This document shows, piece after piece, positions 35,801 through 43,507 of a stretch of DNA of 64,000 bases (position 1 is its first letter; each line of letters opens with the position of its first letter). Below the pieces are notes generated by a model. That model did no database searches. It was not told the DNA's origin and saw only the letters and a list, made by a program, of their open reading frames with translations. The translations under genes were made by a program, and so were the position numbers. Source of the DNA: Pinibacter soli (lineage in GTDB: Bacteria; Bacteroidota; Bacteroidia; Chitinophagales; Chitinophagaceae); NCBI RefSeq assembly GCF_029961145.1, contig NZ_JASBRG010000007.1, positions 243,897 through 307,896 on the forward strand. The letters run 5' to 3'.

Positions 35801-36405
35801 TCACTTACAATGATGACAAGATTAGGATTGGCAGCCTTTGCGGCTTCTACTCTTCTCCACAATATAGGATGGCACCATGCAGGATTTGCACCCGCAACGA
35901 AAATGCAATCCGTTAATTCAATATCATCATAACAAACAGGAACTGAATCTTCGCCCAATGATTTTTTGTAAGCAGCTACAGCGCTACTCATGCAAAGTCT
36001 TGAATTCGTGTCAATGTTATTGCTGCCAATAAACCCTTTAATCAGTTTATTTACAACATAGTACTCTTCTGTTAAGCATTGTCCGGAAGCATAAAATGCT
36101 ACAGCTTCCGGGCCGAATTTTTCTATGATCGTAGAAAATACTGCAGCTGTTCTTTCTAATGCCTGATCCCATGAAACACGTTGCCTTGGAAGGTTTTTGT
36201 TATAGCGCATTTCAGGATATAACAACCTGTCGGACGTATCCATCACGGTGTAATGCAGGTTCATGCCTTTTGAACAAAGCATGCCCTTATTCACCGGATG
36301 GTCCTTATCCCCTTCTACATGCAGCTTTCCGTCGCGGTTTTTATGAACGATAATTCCGCAACCTACTCCGCAGTAGCAACAAGTTGTTTTAATAGATTCT
36401 GTCAT
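32896..36405 (-). CDS. nasA: Assimilatory nitrate reductase fused to flavin and BFD electron-input modules
   Basis: The 1169-residue cytoplasmic enzyme reduces nitrate to nitrite. I start at MTESIKTTCCYCGVGCG (36405), which puts the [4Fe-4S] cysteines at 9, 12, 16 and 44. The Mo-bisMGD domain runs to about 690 and includes GANPAWCHPILWRR, TGQPNAMGGREVGG and PMHWGK. From about 703 a NirB-like FAD/NAD domain begins (IIVIGAGAGAHGF), with a second Rossmann motif GGGLLGIEMAA. The C-terminus is a BFD-like [2Fe-2S] domain (Cys1110, 1112, 1144, 1147). So the subunit that usually delivers NAD(P)H electrons is fused in one chain. It is between narK and the rubredoxin gene. Confidence 0.92.
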   Translation of the reverse strand: MTESIKTTCCYCGVGCGIIVHKNRDGKLHVEGDKDHPVNKGMLCSKGMNLHYTVMDTSDRLLYPEMRYNKNLPRQRVSWDQALERTAAVFSTIIEKFGPEAVAFYASGQCLTEEYYVVNKLIKGFIGSNNIDTNSRLCMSSAVAAYKKSLGEDSVPVCYDDIELTDCIFVAGANPAWCHPILWRRVEAAKAANPNLVIIVSDPRVTQTCSLANLHLQLNPGTDIVLHHAIGRVLIEQGDIDASFVHNHTEGFEKYAAKVMERSVEEAAIICGVPAEDIRKAAAYIGASKSFITMWTMGLNQSVIGVDKNLSLINLNLITGKIGKPGSGPLSLTGQPNAMGGREVGGLANILPAHRDLANPLHRKEVEEFWGGKKISDKRGLTATEMFEALESGKLKAIWIMCTNPLLSLPDVRRAEAALKKAKFVVVQEISFKPETIQYADVILPAAAWTEKEGTMTNAERRISYLSKLVMPPGEALPDAEIICRFAQKMGYHGFDYNSFEEIYNEHCQITKGTNIDISALSYDIIKRNRTVQWPYNGDIELGTKRLFTDHQFHTPSKKAIIHAVNDENTSEPVSPELPLILTTGRIRDQWHTMSKTGKVNKLKQHIANAFLEIHPDDAFKRNISEDDIVEITNRNGNVRVKAKLTTSIKRGVVFLPMHWGKILNNDLNRANNLTHNLLDPTSLQPDFKFSAVEVKKYKKPKQKIIVIGAGAGAHGFVRSYRAVNNTDEIKVFSKEDLPFYNRVMLPDYVSGTQKWNQLVKMTTEEVIEHDIDYFQGVSITHIDRANKVVTDSNGKLHSYDILLMATGSRAAILRDTPPLKGIFTMRSRVDADNFKKHIDPPNGKVIVVGGGLLGIEMAASLTEMNFEVILMQRSSKLMDRQLDELGSRLLQEELADRKIDILFNDEIERFLGNKNLEGVKLKSGRTIDCQAAVMSIGTTPNIELAKACELTCVRGVVVNEYLQTNDPSVYAIGEIAEFKGVLYGITAAAEQQAEIVAKHLSGDISNYYKGSLFMNILKLHGADICSLGIVETPKDPAYEEVVFIDKAKRYYKKCVIHNDRLIGAILIGDRSEFLEFKDLIANKIELSEKRLQLLRSGKKAEPVLGKLVCSCGSVGEGNICNKIKEGFKDLGSLCQATGAGQGCGSCRPEVQAILEREVNPVLEVVVQK

Positions 36406-36417
36406 GTTATTTTTTTG

Positions 36418-36577
36418 GCACACAGATGACACGGATTTAACTGATTTACACTGATCTTTTAATTGAATAACTGAGTGACTGAATAACTGAATTGTCGAAT
36501 ATTTTAAGTTTTCGATAAATAGTTTACTACTCGAAAAAAATCCGTGTAAATCAGTTAAATCCGTGTCATCTGTGTGC
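36418..36577. repeat. Perfect 34-bp ACACAGATGACACGG inverted repeat
   Basis: The arms 36418-36451 and 36544-36577 are exact reverse complements over 34 nt. The centre contains one CTGAATAA-type arm (36463-36492). It fills the nasA-narK gap, 6 nt beyond the narK stop codon. Confidence 0.92.
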
Positions 36578-36583
36578 TATATT

Positions 36584-37891
36584 CTACGCCGTTTCCAGCG
36601 CTACTTCAAGTTTGCCTACTTCAACCTCTTCTTCTTTCTTCCTGAATCTTGTACACAATATCACAATCGATGTGGCCATTACGATAAAGCCGATGTAAGT
36701 GAACGCATCTATGTAAGTGATCGTTTTTGATTTGAATAAGAACCCGAACATCATTCCTCCAAGATTTCCACCTGCACCTACGATGCCGCTGATCAAACCG
36801 ACATTTTTTTCATTGATGAAAGGAACAATGCCATAAGTCGCACCGTTGGCCATTTTCAGGAACAGTGCAAATGTGAGCATCGAAGCGATCGCTACAATCA
36901 AAGTACCTGCCTGTGCAAACAATATCAAACCAATTCCTTCCAGCAACAATACAAACGCAAGCAACAATCCTTTGCCGCGCATGCCATATTTGGCGCCGGT
37001 TTTATCAGATACGATACCGCCCAATGCTCTCGCGAAAAGATTCATGAATCCAAAAATGCCCGCCCAAAAACCGGCTGAACTTTGTGATAGTTTGAAAGTG
37101 TCAACAAAGTGAAGCGACGCCACGTTATCAAAAGTAATTTCCATTCCAAAACACATAGCATAAGCAATAGTCAACGCCCATATTCTCCAGTCTTTCAAAA
37201 CGGAATAATCTGTTTTTCCTTTTGACACATTGTACCCTATTTCATCGAAGTTGCCGTTAGGTGTGTCTTTCGTGAATTTGTAATAGAGAAATGCAGCGAC
37301 CAACATCATAACTCCTGGCAGTATCATTGCATATCTCCACGCTTCGCCTTTTGTATAGCCCATACCAACAATGGCGGCGAAGATCAATGGCATTACCATG
37401 TTTGTTACGCCGCCACCAAGATTGCCCCAACCACCGGCAACTGCATTGGCAGTTCCTTTTATTTTTGGTGCAAACATCATGGAAGTGTGAAACTGAGTGA
37501 TCACAAATGAAGAGCCTATAACACCTATGGCTAATCGAAATAATAAAAACGTAGTGTAGTCATGTGCCAGTCCTACCAGGAACACCGGCAATGAACCCAC
37601 CAAAAGCAATCTGATGGCTGCTTTTCGAGGTCCCCATATATCACACAATTTGCCAATGATCAACCTTGCGATTATCGTAGATGAAACAGAGGCGATGATA
37701 ATATTTCCAACCTGTGATTTTGTCAAACCAAGATCTTCACGAATCGTAGGCATTAAAGGCGCAAGACCGAACCATCCGAAAAAACAGACAAAGAACGTGA
37801 ACCACGTAATGTGGAAGCTGCGCATTTGCACCGACTTAATGCTGAATATGTTGAGTTTCTCTAAAGGCTTGTTATCAATTGTGGGCTGCAT
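36584..37891 (-). CDS. narK: Nitrate/nitrite MFS transporter (NarK/NasA type)
   Basis: Starting at ATG 37891 (MQPTIDNKPLEKLNIFS) gives 435 residues with twelve membrane helices. The first helix pair, with FFGWFGLAPLMPTIREDLGL, and the glycine-rich nitrate signature (AGGWGNLGGGVTNMVMPL, repeated as GIVGAGGNLGGMMFGFLF) identify the NNP family. The transporter imports nitrate, or exchanges it with nitrite, across the inner membrane. It lies between the porin gene and nasA on the same strand, giving a transport-reduction block. Confidence 0.93.
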   Translation of the reverse strand: MQPTIDNKPLEKLNIFSIKSVQMRSFHITWFTFFVCFFGWFGLAPLMPTIREDLGLTKSQVGNIIIASVSSTIIARLIIGKLCDIWGPRKAAIRLLLVGSLPVFLVGLAHDYTTFLLFRLAIGVIGSSFVITQFHTSMMFAPKIKGTANAVAGGWGNLGGGVTNMVMPLIFAAIVGMGYTKGEAWRYAMILPGVMMLVAAFLYYKFTKDTPNGNFDEIGYNVSKGKTDYSVLKDWRIWALTIAYAMCFGMEITFDNVASLHFVDTFKLSQSSAGFWAGIFGFMNLFARALGGIVSDKTGAKYGMRGKGLLLAFVLLLEGIGLILFAQAGTLIVAIASMLTFALFLKMANGATYGIVPFINEKNVGLISGIVGAGGNLGGMMFGFLFKSKTITYIDAFTYIGFIVMATSIVILCTRFRKKEEEVEVGKLEVALETA

Positions 37892-37967
37892 AATTAGTAG
37901 TTTGAAAAGTGTTTGTAAAACACATGGAAGCAATCGTGCATGGCAGGCAATCGGAAACGAAGAGCAA

Positions 37968-39320
37968 TTACTTAAGAATGAAGTCCGGTTTAATATTGAT
38001 CATCAGGTACGCCCAGTTGCTGTTGCTTTTGGCATTCGCAACATTCTTTACAGTTTCTGAAACCAGTGAAGCGGTGCTCCAGTAATGACTATAGCCGGCT
38101 TCAAAGGAAATCACTTTGGTTAGATTGTAGGTGGCTACAAGATCTGCTTCCGTTCCAAAATTTCTGCTGTAAGAAACATTGTTGGAAGAAGAAACGTCAG
38201 AGGCACTAAGAAACTGGTGAACATCGGCGGCAAGCAATAGTTTGCCAGTGGCTTTGAGTTTTGATTTAATATAAAAGTCCTGCAAGCCATGACCGCCAAA
38301 TCCGCTTGCTGCATAATAATAATCCATCAACCCCCAGAATTTATGCGGTGTTCCGTATAACGGATCAAACGCTTTACTCGTGCTGCCGGATGTCCCACCA
38401 GTAGTGTAATCCAAACCAGGTCCTATAGAAAAAGTCTTAGTTAATGCAAACATCGCATTGGCTGTAAGCAAGCCTGCGCTTAGCTTTTGGCCAACTGCAT
38501 TTTTACCGCCCTGATAATATGCCGATGCGGTAAGTGTTGTTTTGTTAAATGTATTGGTGAAAAACAAACCGGTTGTAAACCTTGTCCACGCGCCTGTCTC
38601 CCATGTTTTCACACTATTGTCTGAATGATATTTGCTGAACTGGTCTGATAGGAACAGGAACGATGCATTTCCTTTTTCAAACTTTTTTCCTGCATAGAAA
38701 AATTCCATGCTCTTGTACATCGCACCACCATTGGTGTTTGCAGGATAATTGCCTGGAGGTGTAGGATTGTAAATAGTTCCTGATGACAATTCTTTGTTCT
38801 GATTGAAAGCACCACCGAGGTGCAACATCCAACTGTTGGCTTCATATTTTAGGAGGGCTGCATCATGCCGACGGCCTTGTTGCAGCCAGTCAAGATTGCC
38901 CAATAATCGTGAGTCATCATATACAAGTTCTTGTCTACCCAATTTTATACTGAACGTTTTGTTTTTCAATGTTGTATCTGTAAGCATTACTTCCGCCCAA
39001 GCTTCATGTACCATCAGGCCGTTGTTATCCTGAGTAGTGGTGCGGTTCAATGTAGAAGCATCCTGTCCCCACACACGAACATCCTGCACGGAAAGGCCCA
39101 CTTTAAAACGGTAGCCCGTGAAACCGGCATTCAATCGTGTTCTCTGAGAAATAAAACTTGCGGGCTTTGCGCCTTCCGGCAACGGTGCCCCTTGTCCATC
39201 CCGCAGTTCTGCGCGGGTTCTCAATTGTGCGCCGAGGGATAATTGCGCGAGGCTTTTGAAAGGAGAATGCAAAGCCAGTGACACCACGGAAAATATCCCT
39301 GCGCGGAATAAATTTTTCAT
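37968..39320 (-). CDS. Alginate-export-family outer-membrane porin
   Basis: The 450-residue precursor has a Sec signal (to KSLAQ) and the alginate_exp-type barrel start LSLGAQLRTRAELRDGQGAP, followed by FISQRTRLNAGFTGYRFKVG and SIKLGRQELVYDDSRLLGNL. The family forms 16-18-stranded outer-membrane channels for anions and sugars. Its place between nirD and narK suggests entry of nitrate or nitrite through the outer membrane; that is inferred from context. In Bacteroidota similar porins accompany nitrate genes. Confidence 0.82.
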   Translation of the reverse strand: MKNLFRAGIFSVVSLALHSPFKSLAQLSLGAQLRTRAELRDGQGAPLPEGAKPASFISQRTRLNAGFTGYRFKVGLSVQDVRVWGQDASTLNRTTTQDNNGLMVHEAWAEVMLTDTTLKNKTFSIKLGRQELVYDDSRLLGNLDWLQQGRRHDAALLKYEANSWMLHLGGAFNQNKELSSGTIYNPTPPGNYPANTNGGAMYKSMEFFYAGKKFEKGNASFLFLSDQFSKYHSDNSVKTWETGAWTRFTTGLFFTNTFNKTTLTASAYYQGGKNAVGQKLSAGLLTANAMFALTKTFSIGPGLDYTTGGTSGSTSKAFDPLYGTPHKFWGLMDYYYAASGFGGHGLQDFYIKSKLKATGKLLLAADVHQFLSASDVSSSNNVSYSRNFGTEADLVATYNLTKVISFEAGYSHYWSTASLVSETVKNVANAKSNSNWAYLMINIKPDFILK

Positions 39321-39407
39321 GTTAATTTTGGTTTGGTTTTAATTGACGCTATCAGTTAAGATCGAGAAGCCTGGTTAGAGTGCAATCTGCCGGGCTTCGC
39401 TTTTACC

Positions 39408-39463
39408 CTTCGACAAGCTCAGGGTGACAGTGTTAAATGTTTGTCAGGCTGAGCTTGTCGAAG
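39408..39463. repeat. TTCGACAAGCTCAGG hairpin intruding into nirD
   Basis: CTTCGACAAGCTCAGGGTGA (from 39408) pairs with TCAGGCTGAGCTTGTCGAAG (to 39463), with two mismatches and a loop of about 12 nt. The right arm lies within the nirD reading frame. Confidence 0.88.
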
Positions 39464-39822
39464 CCTCCATAGAAGCCTATATACACACGATCTTCTTCAA
39501 TTTTTACAGGGTAGGTTTTGAGTGAGCATTCTGCTTCGTCGGACAAGCAGCGGCCATCTTCGAGTGAGAAAGTTTTTTTGTGGAAAGGACAAGCCACTTT
39601 GGGTTCGCCGTTCTGTGTGCCAATCATACCGCGGCTGAGTGCCATCTGGTGTTTGTGCGGACACATGTTCTGTGTTGCGTACCATTCTTCTCTTCTGGAA
39701 AAATGGAAAAGTGCGATTTGCTCTTCTTTATATTTTACGCAAACACCGCCGTTTAAAGGAACGTCATCAGTTTTACAGGCGAAGAACCAGTGGACTTCCG
39801 TGAGTGTTGTTGTTGAGGACAT
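39433..39822 (-). CDS. nirD: Nitrite reductase small subunit (NirD, Rieske type)
   Basis: The 129-residue protein is a Rieske-like [2Fe-2S] subunit of the assimilatory NAD(P)H-nitrite reductase. Cluster ligands are seen in NMCPHKHQMALSRG and VACPFHKKTFSLEDG (C-x-H...C-x-x-H). It partners NirB, encoded 100 nt upstream. The conserved part ends at about VYIGFYG; the last nine residues FDKLSLTNI are encoded by a dispersed palindromic repeat (39442-39463) and look like a recent extension rather than native sequence. Confidence 0.92.
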   Translation of the reverse strand: MSSTTTLTEVHWFFACKTDDVPLNGGVCVKYKEEQIALFHFSRREEWYATQNMCPHKHQMALSRGMIGTQNGEPKVACPFHKKTFSLEDGRCLSDEAECSLKTYPVKIEEDRVYIGFYGGFDKLSLTNI

Positions 39823-39842
39823 AGTATTGGTTTTATAAGTTG

Positions 39843-39920
39843 CTAATAAAATGTGCTAATTTGAAAATGTGGAAATTTGAAAATGAAACAGCCTGGCACG
39901 CTGCTAATTCCTAATTCCTT
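39843..39920. repeat. TTTGAAAA and CTAATTCC single arms between nirB and nirD
   Basis: A TTTGAAAA-type arm (about 39851-39883) and a short CTAATTCCTAATTCC arm (39903-39919) fill the junction. The second reaches the nirB stop region. Confidence 0.6.
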
Positions 39921-39922
39921 CC

Positions 39923-42418
39923 CTACCAGCCCGCGGCCTTCTTCTGATCACGCATCATTTCAAATTGAATGCTTGGATCTTTTTCTTCCGGTGCGTTTAC
40001 GAAATGGTTGAAGCGTTTGCGCAATTCAGGATTGTCAACCACTTCTTTCCATTCGCATTTGTAGTTGTCAACCAGTGATTGCATTTCTGCCTCCAGTTCT
40101 GCATTAATGCCCAGACTGTCGTTGATCACGACATTGCGCAGATAATCCATACCGCCTTCCAGTTTGTTGAGCCATGTTGCAGTCCGGGTCAGCGGATCTG
40201 CAGTTTTGATGTAAAACATCAGAAAGCGGTCAATGTATTTGATGCATGTTTCGCTGTCGAGGTCAGCCGCCAGCAAAATTGCATGTTGTGGTTTTGATCC
40301 GCCATTGCCTCCCACATATAAATTCCAGCCTCGTTCTGTCGCGATGATCCCGAAGTCTTTCGACTGAGCCTCAGCACATTCGCGAATGCAACCCGAAACG
40401 GCTGATTTGATTTTGTGCGGAGCACGCAAACCTCTGTACCGTTCTTCAATTTGTATGGCAAAGCTTACACTGTCATGCAAACCAAAGCGACACCAGGTAG
40501 AGCCTACGCAACTTTTTACGGTACGCAATGCTTTGCCGTATGCATGACCGCTTTCAAAACCTGCAGCGATCAGTTCTTCCCATATGGCAGGCAAATCGCT
40601 TACATGTGCGCCAAACAAATCGATGCGTTGGCCGCCCGTTACTTTTGTATAGAGATTGTATTTTTTTGCCACCTCGCCTATCACGATCAATTTTTCAGGG
40701 GTGATTTCTCCGCCGGGAATTCTTGGCACTACTGAGTAGGTACCACCTTTTTGAATGTTTGCGAGATAGCGGTCATTTGAATCCTGCGCAGTGTCATTTC
40801 CTTTTACCAAAATCATTTCGTTCCACAAGCTCGCAAGGATAGAAGCCACAACAGGTTTACAAACTTCGCAACCATCGCCGTGGCCAAGTTCATCGAGCAC
40901 GTCATCGTACGATTTTATTTTTTTGATCTTGATGAGATCATACAACTCCTGGCGTGAATAGTTGAAGTGTTCGCAAACCACATTGCGAATGTATTTGCCT
41001 TGTGATTTCAGGGTATAAGTAATAATGTCTTTTACCATTGGTGCACAACCTCCGCAACAGGTTGCCGCTTTGGTACATTTCTTAATGCTGTCGAATGTTT
41101 CATTACCCGCTTCCACTGCACTGCAAATGGCTCCTTTGGTAATTCCCTCGCAGCTACAAATAACCGCATCTGCCGGCAAACCCGCTACACCAACGCCTTG
41201 CGGAGCATCACCTCCTCTGCTGCCGAGTAAAATATCTTCAGGATTTTCTGGCAGGGCCACTTTGTTTTTAGTGGTTTGCAACAACATATTATATGCAGCA
41301 GCATCTCCTATCAATACACCGCCCAGGAGGTATTTTCCGTCAGTACTAATGTTGATGCGTTTGTACACACCTTTCATCGTGTCTTCAAAAACAACCGTGC
41401 GACAGTCCGCAGCGGGCACAAACGGATCGCCAAAACTTGCCACATCCACGCCGATCAGTTTGAGTTTGGTGCTCATGTCGAATCCTGCGAAAGCTTTCTC
41501 AGCCGCTGAAAGTGTTGCCACCACAACATCTGCCATTTCATAGCCCGGAGCAACGAGTCCATATATCATACCGTTGAACAAAGCGCATTCGCCGATAGCG
41601 AAAATCGTTTCATCCGTAGTTTGCATTTTTTCATTCACCACAATACCACCGCGTGGGCCGGTTTCCAAACCCGCAGCTTTAGCGAGTTCATCACGAGGTT
41701 TGATGCCTGCAGAGATTACAAGCATATCAACATCTATGGACGTACCGTCGGAAAACTGCATACCCGTAATGCTTTCATCGCCTGTAATGCAGCTTGTATT
41801 TTTATTGGTGAAGATGGTGAGACCAAGTGTCTCCAGTTTTGATTGCAATATTTTAGAACCGCTGTCATCAATCTGGCGTGGCATCAGCCTTGGAGCAAAT
41901 TCAATTACATGCGTATCAGTTACGCCCAGATCGATCATTGCTTTTGCAGCTTCAAGCCCAAGAAGACCGCCGCCGATAACCGCACCACGTTTTGCTTTCG
42001 ATGCGTGCGCCGTCATCATTTCAAGATCTTCTATTGTGCGGTAAAGGAAAACGCCTTTCTTGTCTACACCGGGAATTGGAGGAACAAACGCAGCTGAACC
42101 CGTGGCAAGCACCAGGTAGTCGTATTCAACTGTAAGGCCTTTGTGGGAAAGGATTGCTTTTTTTTCGCGATTGATCTCTTTAACCGGGTCGCCGGTGTGC
42201 AATATAATATTGTTATCGGCGTACCAGTTTGCCGGAGCCATTAAAAGATCATCGGCCGATTTGCCGGAAAAGAATTCGCTAAGATGAACACGGTCGTACG
42301 CCGGGCGAGGCTCTTCTCCGAACACCATAAGAGAATAAGTTCCCGGTTCGAATTTCGCTACCAGCTTTTCGCAGAATTTGTAGCCAACCATGCCATTTCC
42401 AATTACAACTACTTTCAT
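39923..42418 (-). CDS. nirB: Nitrite reductase large subunit (NAD(P)H, siroheme)
   Basis: The 831-residue enzyme reduces nitrite to ammonium. The order is FAD domain (VVVIGNGMVGYKF, from 3), NAD domain (GGGLLGLEAAKAM, 149-161), BFD-like [2Fe-2S] domain (Cys421, 423, 454, 458) and siroheme-[4Fe-4S] domain with Cys637, 643, 677 and 681 (CVGSTWC and CIRECAEA). All ligands are present. It is the first gene of the leftward nitrate block, divergent from cobA, which starts siroheme synthesis. The upstream region holds a strong inverted repeat that may be a regulator site. Confidence 0.96.
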   Translation of the reverse strand: MKVVVIGNGMVGYKFCEKLVAKFEPGTYSLMVFGEEPRPAYDRVHLSEFFSGKSADDLLMAPANWYADNNIILHTGDPVKEINREKKAILSHKGLTVEYDYLVLATGSAAFVPPIPGVDKKGVFLYRTIEDLEMMTAHASKAKRGAVIGGGLLGLEAAKAMIDLGVTDTHVIEFAPRLMPRQIDDSGSKILQSKLETLGLTIFTNKNTSCITGDESITGMQFSDGTSIDVDMLVISAGIKPRDELAKAAGLETGPRGGIVVNEKMQTTDETIFAIGECALFNGMIYGLVAPGYEMADVVVATLSAAEKAFAGFDMSTKLKLIGVDVASFGDPFVPAADCRTVVFEDTMKGVYKRINISTDGKYLLGGVLIGDAAAYNMLLQTTKNKVALPENPEDILLGSRGGDAPQGVGVAGLPADAVICSCEGITKGAICSAVEAGNETFDSIKKCTKAATCCGGCAPMVKDIITYTLKSQGKYIRNVVCEHFNYSRQELYDLIKIKKIKSYDDVLDELGHGDGCEVCKPVVASILASLWNEMILVKGNDTAQDSNDRYLANIQKGGTYSVVPRIPGGEITPEKLIVIGEVAKKYNLYTKVTGGQRIDLFGAHVSDLPAIWEELIAAGFESGHAYGKALRTVKSCVGSTWCRFGLHDSVSFAIQIEERYRGLRAPHKIKSAVSGCIRECAEAQSKDFGIIATERGWNLYVGGNGGSKPQHAILLAADLDSETCIKYIDRFLMFYIKTADPLTRTATWLNKLEGGMDYLRNVVINDSLGINAELEAEMQSLVDNYKCEWKEVVDNPELRKRFNHFVNAPEEKDPSIQFEMMRDQKKAAGW

Positions 42419-42470
42419 GCAGCGTTATTTTTTTGGTTAGAATGGAAGGCAAACAATCGTCTTGGTCTAC

Positions 42471-42496
42471 ATATTACATTTTATTGCATGTAATAT
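42471..42496. promoter_or_regulatory. Candidate operator in the nirB-cobA divergent promoter
   Basis: ATATTACAT (42471-42479) and ATGTAATAT (42488-42496) are a perfect 9-8-9 inverted repeat centred about 65 nt upstream of nirB. A Crp/Fnr-family regulator is encoded two genes away, and such dimers bind spaced palindromes of this size. Confidence 0.55.
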
Positions 42497-42555
42497 TTTT
42501 AATCATAAAACCTTATTGTTTGGCAATTATTTTATGATTTCTACTATAAATTTAG

Positions 42556-42585
42556 GTAATTTACTTTCATATTACAAACAGTAAT
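42556..42585. promoter_or_regulatory. Second ATTAC/GTAAT site near cobA
   Basis: GTAAT (42556-42560), ATTAC (42571-42575) and GTAAT (42581-42585) repeat the half-sites of the operator at 42471-42496. The pair ATTAC-N5-GTAAT is centred 43 nt upstream of the cobA ATG. Confidence 0.35.
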
Positions 42586-42620
42586 CAGGTAAATTAAACA
42601 CATAATTATTTTTATAATAT

Positions 42621-43397
42621 ATGAAAATGCCAAAACTAACGCTTGTAGGTGCGGGTCCGGGCGATCCAGAGCTTATCACTTTGAAGGCCGTCAAAGCTAT
42701 TAAAAATGCCGATGTTATATTATATGATGCGTTGGCAAATAATGAACTTTTAGAATACGCCTCCCCTCACGCTATCAAGCAATTTGTGGGCAAACGTTAC
42801 GGCTGCCACGCGTTATCGCAAAAAGAAATCAACGACCTTATTATTAGCAGTGCATTATCACATGGCAATGTGGTGCGATTAAAAGGCGGTGATCCTTTCG
42901 TATTTGGCCGTGCGCAGGAAGAAATAAACGCTGCAAGAGAACACGGCATTGAGGTGGAAGTGGTACCGGGTATATCAAGTGCGTTATCAGTGCCTGCTTC
43001 GCAAATGATCCCCCTCACCTGCCGCGGCATCAATGAAAGCTTTTGGGTAACGACAGGCACAACGCAATCAGGCAAAATCTCCGATGATATTGCTCTGGCG
43101 GCCAAGTCCTCTGCAACTGTTGTCATATTAATGGCCATGAGCAAGCTGGAAGAAATCATGGATATTTTTACTACAAACGGCAAGGCTGAGACGCCGGTTG
43201 CCATTATACAAAACGGTACGTTGCCCAATGAAAAGATCGTTATAGGCAAGGTAAAGGATATCGTGTACAGGGCGCAATATGCGGAGATCACAAACCCTGC
43301 TATTATTATGGTAGGCGAAGTGGTGACACTGCATTCGTCGTTCTTGAAGACTTTTGCAACAAAAGAGTTAGTTAGTGCGAAAAGTAGCAGTAACTGA
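42621..43397 (+). CDS. cobA: Uroporphyrinogen-III C-methyltransferase
   Basis: The 258-residue enzyme uses two S-adenosylmethionines to make precorrin-2, the first step from uroporphyrinogen III to siroheme. Motifs are VGAGPGDPELITLKA (from 9), the VRLKGGDPFVFGRA loop (about 87-100) and VVPGISSALSVPA (about 114-126). It is the one-domain SUMT form without the CysG dehydrogenase/chelatase, which is not seen nearby. It serves NirB, encoded divergently. The Asn codon and TGA stop at the end belong to a CTGAATAA-type repeat arm (43394-43421). Confidence 0.95.
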   Translation: MKMPKLTLVGAGPGDPELITLKAVKAIKNADVILYDALANNELLEYASPHAIKQFVGKRYGCHALSQKEINDLIISSALSHGNVVRLKGGDPFVFGRAQEEINAAREHGIEVEVVPGISSALSVPASQMIPLTCRGINESFWVTTGTTQSGKISDDIALAAKSSATVVILMAMSKLEEIMDIFTTNGKAETPVAIIQNGTLPNEKIVIGKVKDIVYRAQYAEITNPAIIMVGEVVTLHSSFLKTFATKELVSAKSSSN

Positions 43398-43507
43398 ATA
43401 ACTGACTAACTGAATAATTGAAAGGAAGAATTTGAAATTAATACGGCTGGTTTTACAATTAATATTCAAAATCGTATAACTTAAAGGCAGGAATAATTTT
43501 AAAGCAA

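Noticed and set aside
32896-42418. Long plus-strand ORFs opposite nasA, narK and nirB
   Set aside because: They are antisense shadows of well-supported genes with complete catalytic motifs.
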